Below, piece by piece: positions 1 through 10,336 of a stretch of 64,000 nt of DNA. Every line of letters starts with the position of its first letter. Positions within the stretch are counted from its first letter, which is position 1. The position numbers and the translations under genes were made by a program. Source of the stretch: Prorocentrum cordatum (Eukaryota; Sar; Dinophyceae; Prorocentrales; Prorocentraceae); assembly GCA_963575745.1 (NCBI GenBank), contig CAUYUJ010022046.1, positions 62,001 to 126,000 of the forward strand. The letters run 5' to 3'. The notes below the pieces were generated by a model. It was not told where the DNA came from. It saw nothing but the letters and a program-made list of their open reading frames with translations, and searched no databases.

Positions 1-45
1 TGATGCTGCTGCTGATGGTGATGATGATGATGATGATGATGATGC

Positions 46-129
<84 letters not shown>

Positions 130-360
130 GTAGAAGGTGGAGGATGAGCAGGAGGAGGAGGATGAGGAGGAGGAGGAGGAGGAGGAGGAGGAAGGGAGGG
201 GGAGGCGAGGGAGGAGGACGGGGAGGAGGGTCGGTGAAGGGAGGAGGAAGAGGATGAGTACGTAGGGGGAGGAGGAGGAGGAGGAGGAGGAGGAGGAGGA
301 GGAGGAGGAGGAGGAGGAGGAGGAGGAGGAGGGTGGGCGAGGGAGAGCGCGGAGGAGGAG
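1..360. repeat. Trinucleotide arrays ATG then GGA
   Basis: Bases 1-128 are nearly pure ATG triplets and 149-345 nearly pure GGA triplets. Open frames here encode only poly-Met or poly-Arg/Gly and are not genes. Confidence 0.95.
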
Positions 361-389
361 GCGGAGGATCTGCACGGCCCGCCAGCTGA

Positions 390-1612
390 ACTACCAGGGA
401 CACAAGCACGGCGACACGGGTCACAAGGCACGAGTACGAGGATCTCCGGTTGAGCCACGCGAGGCCCCAGGAGGGGGGCAACAGCCACGTGCTGAGCAAT
501 TGGTACCACCAGCAGGGCGACAAAAAGGCAATTGGCTCAACTAAGAGGGCCTCGAGCTGACCTGCGAGGACCAACAGCAGGGCTACTACGACCACGACCT
601 CAGCTACGGGAGCCACTAGCTGAACTACCTGGGCCACCCGCTGAGCTACCAGAGCTTCCAGCAGATCTGCGAGGGGCACCGGCTGAACTACGAGGACCTC
701 CATCTGAGCCACGAGAGGCACCTGGACACTTAAGCTACGGCAGCCATTGGAAGAGCTACCCAGGCCACCTGCTGAGCTACTGGAGCTTCCAACAGACCTA
801 CGAGGGCCTCAAGCTGAACTACGAGGACCACAAGCACAGCTACAGGGTCCATAAGCACAGCACGACTACGAGGGCACCCATGTGAGCCACGTGAAGCACC
901 AGGAGATGCACCAGGGCCTGATGCTGAGCTACAAGGCCCACTAGCAGAGGTAGAAGGGCAACTCTCTCAGCTACGAGGGCTGCGGTCTGAACTATGAGGG
1001 CCACAAGCCAGGCTACGAGGACCACGACAAGAGCTTCATGAGCCACTGGCATAGCTACCCAGGCCATTTTGCTGAGCTAGTAGAGCTTACAACATACATC
1101 CGAGGGCCACCCACCAGCTTAAATACGAGGGCCAGAAGCGCAGCTACGAGAGCCGCAAACACGGCTACGAGGATCTCCAGTTGAGCCACGAGAGACGCCA
1201 GGAGAGGCACCAGGGCCACCTGCAAAGGTAGCAGAACCACCTGCACAACTACCAGGACCTCCGGCTGAGCCCAGGACCGCAGATTTAATTATGTGGACCG
1301 CAAGCAGAGAAACGAGGACCGCCTGCTGAGCTACAAACGCCACCAGCAGAGCGTCAAGGGCAACCAGCTGAGCTACGACGACCACAGGCTGTGCTATGAG
1401 GACACGCAGGGCTACGAGGACCACAATCTGTGCCACGGGAAACACTGGCGGAGCTACCCAGGCCACTTGCTGATCTACCAGAGCCTTCGACAGACCTACG
1501 AGGGCCACCAACTCAACTACGAGGGCCACAGGCACAGCTTCGAGGGCCACACGCAGAGCCTCGAGGGCATCCAGCTGAGTTACGACGACCACCAGGAGGT
1601 GCAGGGCTTCAG
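390..1612. repeat. 21-bp minisatellite (CTACGAGGGCCACAAGC-type)
   Basis: Imperfect direct repeats of about 21 bases built on TACGAGGGCCAC and GAGCTACCAGG. Because 21 is a multiple of three, one frame reads as a seven-residue repeat of the YEGHKLN type. Stops interrupt every frame across the array, so I read it as satellite DNA rather than a protein, but a decayed heptad-repeat protein cannot be excluded. Confidence 0.75.
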
Positions 1613-2130
1613 CTGGCAGCGCTGGGTTGCAGAAAGATGCCGGCGTGGCCGCGCGCTTCGTCGGCATCAAATCTCGCCCGCTGCTCAACTGGCGGGAGGG
1701 CACTCCCGGACCTTATGATGAGGCAGGAGGCCGCTGAGTATCCAAAGCAGGCTCGGAGGAAACCTGGGGCAGGGCAACCTTCCTTGAGTCCGTAGGTCGA
1801 ACGACCAAACAAGCGCTGTGGCTTGCGTCCCGGCAGGCAGCTCACGAATACATATATCAAGACCTGCTGCATATCGACATGGTGTGCCGAAATTTGCTCG
1901 ACCTGGCTGTTTCCGAATGCAGCCCAGTGCGGCCTTTCACTCCGGGTCTATCCTTGGCGTCGAGGTGGCCTTCGACATGGCCCGCAACCAGATGGTGCCA
2001 TGAAACAATCGGCGACGCGGGGCTGCCTGAAGCCGGAGAAGATTACCAACTACAGCGTTACGGACAAGGGTTTACAAGTACTACGCACGAGATGCTACGT
2101 CTTTTCAATCCAGTCTGGTAGGCATCATCG
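1613..2130. other. Unassigned non-repetitive stretch
   Basis: About 500 bases with lower GC and no internal repetition. The + strand has two short open frames (ending near 2121 and 2428) without a recognisable motif or a clear splice pair. It may be a remnant of a decayed mobile element. Confidence 0.4.
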
Positions 2131-2240
2131 AGCGGCTCGGCCCGGCCGCTTCTCCCCGTCACTCTCCTCCCTCGATGGGCAGCAGGATAGCGGACGGGCA
2201 AGTGGCCTCTCCCCTCCCCCCCCTGCACTCCCGGGGGAGC

Positions 2241-2290
2241 GGAAGGCGCAGGGGCCCCCCTGGGTGGACCGGGGGGCCCCTGCGCCTTCC
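2241..2290. repeat. Perfect 20-bp hairpin
   Basis: GGAAGGCGCAGGGGCCCCCC at 2241-2260 is followed after 10 bases by its exact reverse complement at 2271-2290. Confidence 0.9.
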
Positions 2291-2507
2291 GCCCGCGGCG
2301 CTCGCGGCGGCGCGGCGGCGCGGGTCGGGGTCACCCGGCGGCGCCGCGAAAGAGAGGGGGAAAACAGGGAAGACTGCGGAGGATCTCTCGGGGCAGGCGG
2401 GGGAGATTTGCTCGCGCAGGCGAAGTGAGGGCGAGGGGCCCGACGGGAAAGTTTGCCCCGGGGCTCCGGGGCAAACGGAACGAGGGCGTGAAGGGTGAGG
2501 GGCAAGA

Positions 2508-2592
2508 GGAGGAGGAGGAGGAGGAGGAGGAGGAGGAGGAGGAGGAGGAGGAGGAGGAGGAGGAGGAGGAGGAGGAGGGAGGAGGAGGAGGG
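2508..2592. repeat. GAG microsatellite
   Basis: Uninterrupted GAG/GGA triplets. Confidence 0.95.
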
Positions 2593-2782
2593 GGATGTTG
2601 TTCATTGGGGGGGGGGTCCCAGTTTCTTGCTGGTGCCTTTTTGGGAACCACCTGGGGGGACCTCGTGGCCACGAGTGGGCCCCCCTTCTGGGGGTCGAGT
2701 TCGGAGCGCGCGCTGGCGCACGGGGCATCTGTTTGGGATGCGGACGCGAAGGTCGGGTGAAAAAGGCTGGGGGGCTAAGACT

Positions 2783-2909
2783 TGGCATCGCTCGGACGTG
2801 TGCATGTTTCGTTCGGCGAGGGCCATCGAAGAGCATCCTTGATCATTTGGCGAAGAAGCCACGCGCGAAACCGAACAAAACACAGGGAATGGACGTCCGA
2901 GCGATGCCA
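2783..2909. mobile_element. Family B inverted-repeat element, copy 1
   Basis: 127 bases bounded by a perfect 17-bp terminal inverted repeat, TGGCATCGCTCGGACGT at the left and its complement at the right. The interior (GGCGAGG, ATCATTTGGCGAA, CACGCACGAAACC) is shared with copies at 11,082, 39,115, 42,842 and 45,907. There is no coding capacity, so it is a MITE-like non-autonomous element. Confidence 0.85.
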
Positions 2910-3530
2910 GGACGAGACCTGCCGCGCGCAGGCGGTTGTTGACCGTAACCGTTTCGCACGCCCCTCGGCCGCTACGGGCGCCAGGGGAACTGGCTGAACG
3001 CACCGGCTTCCCTCCCTTTTTTTCGCTACCCACCTGTCCCCCCTCACTCCCACAAACAAGCCTGCGACCTCGGAGCGTTGCTTTCATCGTTGCGCTCTTT
3101 TCCTATCCCCGAAATCGGGGCTGTGGTCAGCAGCAGGGGATGGGGGTGGATGGGTGGTTGTCCAAAAGCCAAGGGGGCTCGGAAGGGACCAGAGCTGTCT
3201 GGAAAAACCTCCTAGGTGGCAGGGGGACTTCTAGGACCCACCCCCGCCCTTTGTAGCGTCGATCTGGTTCGGCGAACGACGCAAAGAGGTGGGGTCAGGA
3301 ATTTGAGTTGTGAGTTCTTCACGGCGTCGCGATTGTGCCACGACGTCGGATATCGGGGTCTTCCGTCAGGGCGCCGAAAGGGGGGATTGCGCATGGTGAG
3401 ACGCCTTGGGCAGGAACGTCTGGTTTTGCCATCGCCGATCTATCGCCGATGTGCCGTTGACTTTGTTGCTGTTGTCTCTCCCCGGGCCAGCCCCTGCCCT
3501 TCGGCTCACCTCAGATCCCAGGGCGACGGC

Positions 3531-3757
3531 GATGGGCGAGGAGGAGCGGGAACAGTACCCAGAAGCACGTGCCTCCATTCTTGGATCTCCGCGGACGGCT
3601 TCCCCGCTGGCGCTCGATCCCCTCCCCGCACCCCCCTCTCCGATCGCACCAGGCGTGCCCCCCAGAGTGTGGGAGGGGGCACCGCGCCAGGGAAGAAACT
3701 GTCCGCGGACGTCCCAGCGTTGCTGCACCAGTCGCCGAGGAGGCGTCACCAGGCTCA
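3531..3757 (+). CDS. Candidate exon, possibly a first exon
   Basis: An ATG at 3531 opens a frame beginning MGEEEREQYPEARAS and continuing open into the family A left end at 3758. A pyrimidine-rich run ending in CTCAG just upstream (near 3512) could be a trans-splice acceptor, which would make this a 5-prime exon. An alternative is an internal exon. A second pyrimidine run ending CACCAG (about 3651) could instead mark the real acceptor. The sequence is non-repetitive but no domain is recognised. Confidence 0.3.
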
Positions 3758-3850
3758 CGTCGGGCATGTCACTCTACAGGAGGAATCTTCAAACGTAGTC
3801 AAAGCATATTTTGCGGACGATGATGGGCCATTTCTGGCTATTTTTGAATA
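3758..3850 (+). mobile_element. Family A element, left part only
   Basis: Starts with GTCGGGCATGTCACTCTACA followed by the family interior (GGAGGAATCTTCAAACGTAGTC). The right terminus is not found, so the copy is truncated. Confidence 0.6.
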
Positions 3851-4079
3851 GTTTATTAAATAGCTTCGCTCACTCCGCCGGTCCATTTTGCATCACTGTG
3901 GCTACGTGGTGGCGTGCTCGTGCCCAGGGGGAGGGCAGTACGATCTTCGAGAAGATCTTTGGAGATGTGGCTCGCGCCCTGTCAAAGGGAGCCGTTAGAC
4001 TGCCCCGCCCCAGAGAGCGCCAAGATGGCTCAGGAGAGCTCTAAAAAAGGTTTCGAGACGTACCAGGGTTGTGGGTCGA

Positions 4080-4720
4080 AGTCCTCATGGATGCTTCTCG
4101 GGGCCTCTTCGGAGGAAGACTCTGGGGAGCCTCTTGGGGGTTTCTTGGGAGCCTCTTCGGGTTTCCTGGGGGCCTGTTGGGAGTCTTGCTCGTGTGGGCT
4201 TCTTGGGGACTCCTGGGCGCCTCTTGGTGCAGATGGCTCGAAATGTCCGTTCGGGTTCCCCGTCTGGCCCGCTTTTGGGGCCGTCATGGAAATATCTTGG
4301 GCCGTCTTGGAGGCCTCTTGGGCCGTCTTGGGCCCCTCTTGGGCCCTCTTGGGGCTCTCTTGGAGGCCTTTTGGGCCGTCTTGGGGCGATATGTGGGGCC
4401 CCTCGGGCCGTCCTTGAGCGCCGGGAAGCCGAACAGATGAGATCGGCCAAATCCTTCAACAACCGAAGGGAATCCGATTGTTTTTGCCTCCTGGAGCTCT
4501 CTTGAGACGCTTCTTCGAGGCCTCTTTGGGCGTCTTGGCGGCCTTTTGGGCGTTCAAGGGGCCATCTTAGGCATCGTGGGCCGATCTTTCGAGGACTCCA
4601 GGGGCTCTTGGACCGTCTGGGCGCTCTCTTGAGGCCGTCTTGGGCGCCTCTTGGGCCGTCTGGGGGGCCTCGGGCATCTCTGACGGGCACTTGCCGGGAC
4701 CTTGGCGGGGTACTTGTCGC
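4080..4720. repeat. GGCCTCTTGGG minisatellite
   Basis: Many imperfect 11-15 bp units of the type GGCCTCTTGGGCCGTCTTGG. The same unit occurs at 14,975-15,145, 31,010-31,210, 50,940-51,450, 58,600-59,760 and 60,040-60,190, in either orientation. Long open frames in these arrays are repeat artefacts. Confidence 0.85.
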
Positions 4721-4805
4721 GTCGGGGCCCCTAGGCGCCGCCTCGCGCGCGCGAAGTTGTTATATGGTTAATTTGTTACCCGAGATCTTAGCACGCCTCT
4801 GGCCC

Positions 4806-4852
4806 GTTTGAGTTTCTTCCAGAAGCCGCCTGTAGGAGGACATCTCCGACCT
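4806..4852 (+). mobile_element. Family A right terminus (solo)
   Basis: GCCGCCTGTAGGAGGACATC followed by TCCGACCT matches the right end of family A. No left end is found nearby. Confidence 0.55.
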
Positions 4853-5244
4853 GGCATTAGGGGGTCCTTTGCAAAGGGGGTCTCCTCTGACCTGCCAGGA
4901 GGGCTAAACATAACACCATGGACCTAGATACCCCAATTCCAGTTGGGGTTTTAACCAGTCCAGATAGGCCTATAGGTTTGGAGTGTTTTTTTAGCACTCT
5001 GGAAGGTCAGGGTCAAAGGTGTACGCAACATTCTTGCAATCGTTCGTGATTCATCGCGCTAGGTGCGGGCAGGAGGCGTGGCATCTGGCGTCGTGGGTCC
5101 GTGGGAGAGGCCACGAGCCATGAGCTACAGGATGAACCGTTGCATTTTGTAGTTGGCGGCCCCGTTGCGAAAGACCCCCTCTGCCCGGGACCAACTCTGG
5201 CTGATCCTGGCTCTCGTGTGCCTCTCGGGCGCCACCCCACCGAG
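4853..5244. other. No gene recognised
   Basis: Mixed sequence without clear repeats or coding signal. It probably lies in an intron just upstream of the candidate exon at 5245. Confidence 0.5.
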
Positions 5245-5605
5245 GAGGGGGACGAGGGCTACTCCGACGACGAGTTCGAGTCCTACTCCTCCGACTTCGA
5301 GTCCGAGTCCGAGCCCGGGTCCGAGCGCGCCCCTCAGCGGCGGGCCGGCGGGGCGGCCGCAGAGCCCGCGCGGAGGCCCGTTTGCGCCCGCGCGGGGCTG
5401 GGGAGGGGGAGGGCGGCTCGGCCGCGAAGTCCGAGCCCGGCTCTCGCCGATGAACAGTTCGGGCAGCTCGGTGGGCAGCTCGAAGGGCAGGGCTCGGCGA
5501 CCTCGTCGGGCGCGAATGGCGAACTCCACAGCCCCCCGTCGCGTCCCACCGATTCGGGGGAATCGGTGGCTGGCGGGGGCAGGGCTCGGGCGCCACCGCA
5601 CTGGG
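5245..5605 (+). CDS. Candidate exon, acidic Ser/Asp/Glu-rich then low complexity
   Basis: An AG acceptor at 5243-5244 precedes a frame beginning EGDEGYSDDEFESYSSDFES, followed by Gly/Ala/Pro/Arg-rich sequence and a SPALADEQFGQLGGQ stretch. The frame stays open beyond the GTGTGTG donor-like site at 5606. Codon use in the acidic part has strong C/G third positions, typical of coding DNA here. Ends in phase 1 if that donor is used. Acidic tracts of this kind occur in many ciliary and nuclear proteins. I do not assign a family. Confidence 0.45.
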
Positions 5606-5812
5606 GTGTGTGTGCGAGCGCAGCGCGGGTGCCAGTGGCGTTGAGGTCCGGGTGGCCTCTGGGTGGGGTGGGCGAGGGAGGGGCAGGCCCAGTGCAAGCC
5701 TCCCCCCCTCCCAGCAACCGCCCTCTCGGAGCGTATCTCGATGCCTTCGGTTCGATTCGAGGTTCGATTTCGATGGCTTCCGATTCCGATCCGATTCGAC
5801 CTGGGATCCGAG

Positions 5813-6800
5813 GATGCCGCGGCGATCGCGGCGGCCACAGGTCGGGGCAATGCTGTTGTCAGGGAGTGGCATGCGCCCCCCACCCCCGTAACCTCTTTGC
5901 CATGTAGACGCGGCTCATAATTAGCATCGCAGCGAGAGAGAATTAGTTGTCCATGTGTGTCCACTCTGGGCAGCGATGTTGCTTGGATGGGCCGAGTTAT
6001 CACGCATTCATCACAGCTAAGACTGGGCATATGGCATATGTGTCTGTGTCTCGCCCCGCTGATGGCCCGTGAATGCCTCACCAATGGCCCGCCGATGCCC
6101 CGCTGATGGCCCCACTGATGGCCCCGCTACTGGCCCACGAATGCAGGTGGCCCACAAGTGGCCCATGCGTGCCTTCGACCCACCGGTGACCTACTATAGT
6201 GAATTCTGATGCACTAATGGCCCACGAATGGTCTTCGAACAGCTCCCGTTCCATTTTTCCGTTATCGCGTTGTCACGACTGCGATGCGGCGCGATCTTCC
6301 GACCCTCTTTTCTCCCGACCCCATCTAGGATGCCTCTATAATTTGCGACGGGATATCCGACGCCTGCCCACGCGTACGGGTCGGTTTTGGGAGGATGCCG
6401 CGGCGATCGCGGCGGTCACAGGTCGGGGCAATGCTGTTGTCAGGGAGTGTCATGCGTCTCCCACCCCCGCAACCTCTCTGCCATGAAGACGCGGCTCATA
6501 ATGAGCAACATGATTTGCGGCAGAGAGTTGCGACTGGGCATATGGCACATGTGTTTGTGTCTCGCCCCGCTGATGGCCGGCGAATGCCCTACCAAGGGCC
6601 CGCCGATGCCCCGCTGATGGCCCCACTGATGGCCCCGCTACTGGCCCACGAATGCAGGTGGTCCACAAGTGGCCAACTCGTGAGTTTGACCCGCCGATGA
6701 CCTACTAGTGAATTATGACGCTCTGGGGGCCCACGAATGGCCTTCGACCGGCTCAATTTTTTTCCCCGTTATCGCGCTGTCGCGACTTCAGATGTCATGA
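5813..6800. repeat. Tandem duplication of about 580 bp
   Basis: The block from GATGCCGCGGCGATCGCGG through CATATGG, the GATGGCCC-rich run and GTTATCGCG occurs at about 5813-6280 and again at about 6393-6800 in direct orientation with roughly 85-90 percent identity. Each copy contains a short 12-15 bp repeat, GCTGATGGCCC. No coding signal. Confidence 0.75.
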
Positions 6801-7082
6801 GCGCGTGATCAGGCGTTTGGGCCCCGTGCCTTCAGCCAGGTCCAAGGGGTTCTTGGATGCAAGGTCCGTCTCGCCCCTTCTTCTCCCCCCTTCCGCCGCT
6901 TCGGCAGGCAAGGCCACGGCCACGGCCGCGTGTCACATTTGCGAGGCCGCGGCCTCCACGCCATGCCCTATAATTATACTGTATGTGCGGATGGGCCCCC
7001 AAGAGGAGCACGCACGACTCCGGCGTTGTCCTCGCTTCGCCTGTCGCTGCCCGGGGTCCCCAAACGGTGCGGGGACCACACC

Positions 7083-7461
7083 TCGGGGGCGGAAAAGAGG
7101 GGGGTGATGACTAGGGGGGGGTGGATCTCATGGCGGGGGCCATGATATTTCCCCAGATTTCATGGAGCCTCTTCTTATTTCTCGAAGACCGATTTCTGAC
7201 CACATCCACCTCTGGATCCTCGATTCTATGAAAGGCCCTCGGGGGTGGAAGTGGGTAGTTGTTCCTTCCCCTGGGGCGGGGAAACTGCCCACCTCCGCCT
7301 CTGGAAACCGCTTTTCGCAAGGCACCTCGGGAAGTGGGTGTGGTCAGAAATCGGTCTCCTAATTTCATTACGTCCCCGGCCCCCCCGCTGGGCCGCGCAC
7401 ATGCCGCCGGTCATGATTTGCACCCCCCCCTCTTGGACACCCCCCCCTTGGCCGCTCCCGA
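7083..7461 (+). mobile_element. Family D element, copy 1, with nested element M
   Basis: Left end TCGGGGGCGGAAAAGAGGGG and right end CTTGGCCGCTCCCGA form an imperfect terminal inverted repeat of about 24 bp. A perfect 5-bp target duplication ACACC lies at 7078-7082 and 7462-7466. The interior is shared with copies at 40,153, 41,076 and 63,820. It is interrupted by element M. Confidence 0.85.
7182..7359. mobile_element. Element M nested in family D
   Basis: 178 bases with about 20-bp terminal inverted repeats (GAAGACCGATTTCTGACCAC on the left, complement on the right). It is inserted in the family D sequence CTTCTTATTTCATTACG, with flanks TTATTTC and TAATTTC as a 7-8 bp target duplication. 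The uninterrupted site is visible in the other D copies. Confidence 0.8.
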
Positions 7462-7469
7462 ACACCGTG

Positions 7470-7680
7470 ATGCGAGTCGGTGGGGATTCTGGTGGACCGC
7501 ACGGGTTTGGGCCTCCGCGCTGCTCGGTCCTCGGAGGGTGTCTCTGGCGACCGGGCCCGAGGTCCCAGAACCTGCGGCGACGGACCGTGCGGTGAGGTCT
7601 TCCGGGATTTGGAGGTCACCCGGTGTTTTTCCTCTGTGCTGGTTTCTGGGGCCGGTGGTGGTCCCACAGGGCCGTTACAC
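7470..7680. repeat. Family X dispersed repeat, copy 1
   Basis: Resembles 63,410-63,600: both have GTGGGGATTC, a CGCACGG core, AACCTGCGG with GACGGACCGTG, and GAGGTCACC in the same order. The ends are not defined. Confidence 0.5.
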
Positions 7681-8031
7681 ACCGACCCAAGACGAGAGGC
7701 TGCCCCGGCCAGCGGGTCGCGACCTGTGGGGCCGCGCGTCGAACAAACATCAGATCATCGGATGTCTGGGTTCCTGGTCCCAGTCGTGCGTGTTTCTCTC
7801 ACTGCCCAGCAGTGCAGACGAAGGATTGCATGTTCTCAGTGTGCCCACTCCTCTCTTCCCTCTCTCCGCGGCCGCCTCTCTGTTGGCCCCTCCGCGTCTC
7901 TTCTCGTGCGCGGTCAGCGTCTGCTTCGGTGGCCCGATCGCCGCCTCGACCGCGGAACGATCCATCCCACCGCCGCAGACCCAAGAGGCTGGCCCGCCCC
8001 CCCGCCGGCGAGCGGGGGAGGCACGCTGCAG

Positions 8032-8540
8032 GGGGAGGGGAACGCCCGCCGCGAGGTCCGCCTCCGACTCCGACGCCAGCGACGTCGCCCCGGGGGACCC
8101 CCCCGGCGCCAGCGCGGCGGCGGGGCTCGGGGCGGCGGCGGGCGCCGGCAGCGCAGCAGCGGACCCGATCGAGGCGCGAGCCGCCCCGGCCGACCACGCC
8201 GGCGCGGCTGCGGGGGCCGGCAGCGCAGCGGCGGCCCCGCTCGAGGCGCGAGCCGCCGCGGAGGACGCCGCCGGCGCCAGCGCGGCGGCGGACGCCGGCC
8301 CCGCGGCGGGCGCCAGCAGCGCAGCGGCGGCCCCGATCGAGGAGCGCGCCGCTCCGCGGGACGGTGCCCGCGCCAGCTCGGCCGGTGTGGGCGCGGCGGC
8401 GGCTCCGATCGAGGCGCCAGCCGCCCCAGGGGACGCTGCCATCGCCAGCGTGGCGGCGGATGGCGGCCCTGCGGCGGGCGCCAGCGCAGCGGTGGACTCG
8501 ATCGAGGAGCGAGGCACACCAATGAACCGCAACTTGAGGG
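8032..8540 (+). CDS. Candidate exon with Ala-rich 23-30-residue repeats
   Basis: After a CTGCAG acceptor-like site, the frame reads SASDSDASDVAPGDPPGAS and then about five imperfect units of the type GAAAGAGSAAADPIEARAAP. The DNA unit is about 70-90 bp (roughly 8095-8515). A GTTTGTG donor-like site follows at 8541. Other frames are also open because the DNA is GC-rich and repetitive, so a pure minisatellite is a real alternative. The GCCAGCGC(G/A)GCGGTGGAC motif recurs at 12,629. Confidence 0.35.
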
Positions 8541-9130
8541 GTTTGTGTGGTCCTTGCCCTCCCGGGGGGCCCATCAGTTCGGGTGGCCGCTCGGGAGCAG
8601 GCCAACGCAGCGAGCCGACCAGGCCATGTGAAATGCTTACATTACTGTGTGCGTTCTGTCTCGGAGGCCCACCTGGGAGCGATTCGACGCCCCTCAAGAG
8701 AACGTCGGTAGGGTGGTTTCCCCCCAGGGAGATGAGTAACAGAGCTTCCCAAGTTGTGGCTGGTGGGCGAGGAGAGGAGGAGGAGATTCGGTTCGGTCGT
8801 CCCTGAATGCGCGAGTCAAGCTCACATCTGCCGGCGGGGTGCCACGCCGATGGGATGCAATAGCCGTGGGATGTCTCACGTGGGCAGGACTCCTCCGAGA
8901 AAATCTATCAAAGTTAACGCCGCCCGAATCCCACGCAGTTGACTGGTCGCGAGGATGAGGAGGAGGATTGAGGTTCTTGGGTGCTGTGGGCCGTGTTCAC
9001 TCCTTCACGAGGCCTCCGCTGGGACCTCCACATGGAGGCTCCCCGCGGGGACCACCGCGAGGCCTCCTGTGGGACTTCCGTGGGAGGCCTCTGGCGGGCT
9101 GGCTGATTTTTCCGCCCTCGGCGTGTGAAG

Positions 9131-9235
9131 ATGCAGCGGCCGCCTGCGCAGAGGCGGCAGAATGTTCGTGACCGTTCAGAGGGAAGCGCAGCTGGGGGAG
9201 AGGAGGGCGACGCGGCCAGCGGGAGTCGACTAGAC
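9131..9235 (+). CDS. Candidate coding block left of element U
   Basis: A pyrimidine-rich run ending GTGTGAAG precedes an open frame that runs into the GTAAGAGT motif at 9236. The frame beginning at ATG 9131 (MQRPPAQRRQNV...) ends with GGEEGDAASGSRLD. Splicing 9235 to CCGAGGGAGG at about 9406 leads in frame into EEDEGDQREEHPESAQ. A second frame is also open here, so the frame choice is uncertain. Confidence 0.35.
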
Positions 9236-9410
9236 GTAAGAGTGACCTTTCGCCGGAGTGACCTTTAGGGCGGGCACTGATGGGCCCCCAGATGGCCGAA
9301 CGCGAAGCGGTAGCAGCGGCTAGCGCGCCTAGATTTGGCCTCCCCACGGCCCCCCAAAAGCCGCGCACCGAAGGTCACTCTTACCCAGGGTCACTCTTAC
9401 GTGTAGCCGA
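9226..9410 (+). mobile_element. Family U introner-like element, copy 1
   Basis: 185 bases between perfect 5-bp duplications GGGAG (9221-9225 and 9411-9415). The ends are inverted repeats: CGACTAGACGTAAGAGTGAC on the left, complement of CTACACGTAAGAGTGACC on the right. The left repeat contains GTAAGAGT, an excellent 5-prime splice site, and the right repeat contains TGTAG. Coding-like sequence abuts both sides. The family recurs at 46,394. Confidence 0.8.
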
Positions 9411-9465
9411 GGGAGGAAGACGAGGGGGACCAGAGGGAGGAGCACCCTGAGAGCGCACAGCTCAG
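9411..9465 (+). CDS. Candidate coding block right of element U
   Basis: Reads EEDEGDQREEHPESAQLS in one frame directly after element U. It then runs into a degenerate family A copy containing the CCTACAGG motif. The acidic, Gln-rich composition matches the block to the left. Confidence 0.35.
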
Positions 9466-9633
9466 CTGCCTACAGGCTCATCTGCACCGCGCCGCCCGGC
9501 ACGCACCGCGGCACATCCAGAAAATAGTCCGATGGCGGTGTTTCCATGATGTTTGCCTATATTCTGCAGGTTTATCTGACCATTGTTGATTGTTCGTCCA
9601 AGATCCGCCTGGAGGGCGACGTGCCCGACCCGG
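9466..9633 (+). mobile_element. Family A element, degenerate copy
   Basis: CCTACAGG, CATCCAGAAAATAGTCC and the right terminus ATCCGCCTGGAGGGCGACGT with GCCCGACC match family A in order. The left part carries ext, unrelated sequence. Confidence 0.5.
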
Positions 9634-9758
9634 ATGCCGGCCCTCGCCCAGTTTCCGGGAGCAGACGCTCGCGCACGGGCATCCTCGGGGGCTTCGAGGC
9701 AGTGTGCCCTGCCGCCGGGCGTCCGCAGCGCGAGGCTGGCCTCGTGTGCATGCCCGGG

Positions 9759-9915
9759 TGGCGTCGGGCACGTCCCTCTGCAATAGGAATTCTCAGACAG
9801 GGGAACAGAGGGTACTGGGGCGAATTTCCGAGCACTGTTCGATTGCGTTTGAGCTTGTTTGTTGCTTTCGGTCTTGCTTCCAAAATCCGCCTGCAGGAGG
9901 ACATGCCCGACCAGA
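9759..9915 (+). mobile_element. Family A element with 8-bp duplication
   Basis: Left end TGGCGTCGGGCACGTCCCTC, right end CTGCAGGAGGACATGCCCGA. Flanks TGCCCGGG (9751-9758) and TGCCAGGG (9916-9923) are an 8-bp target duplication with one mismatch. The sequence between this and the previous A copy is open in all three frames and could be coding. Confidence 0.8.
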
Positions 9916-9923
9916 TGCCAGGG

Positions 9924-10336
9924 GCCACGTTAGTTTGGGGGGGAACAGGCTCCAGAGGGAGGGCGCCGCACCCTCCTCGCCGATATAGGAGGCCGCCTCC
10001 CATCGGCCGTGGAAAGTGCTTTCCACCACCACCACACCACAGAGCCAAGCATCCTGAAGGACGCGTGGGCAGAAGAGTGCGCGAGTGGCACCTCCTCGGG
10101 AGAACATGTCGATGCAGAAAGAATGTGCGCACCCAGATAATCAAATGTGAAGCAGCAGAACAAGAGGAGGGAGCGTGGGGGGGGGACCCCCCCGATGGTG
10201 GTCAACCTCGCCTCGTCGTCGCACCGCGACGGGGGTCCGAGCGCCTTCGGGGCGCGCGGTGGCTGTCCGCGACGGTGGTCGGTGCGAGCCTGTCGGCGGG
10301 GATGACGCCCCCTCGACGCCTCTGAAGAAACTCGGA
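9924..10336. other. Unassigned stretch
   Basis: GC-rich, with one long + open frame running through it and through the upstream A element, so the frame is not evidence of a gene. No repeat partner or motif recognised. Confidence 0.4.

Noticed and set aside
6900-7080. Possible exon after CGCTTCGGCAG at 6,907
   Set aside because: The frame (GKATATAACHICEAAASTP) is open and GTGCGG follows a TAT codon, but composition and lack of support make it too weak to list as coding.
7259-8806. 515-residue + open frame
   Set aside because: It crosses families D, M and X before reaching the Ala-rich block, so only part of it can be coding.
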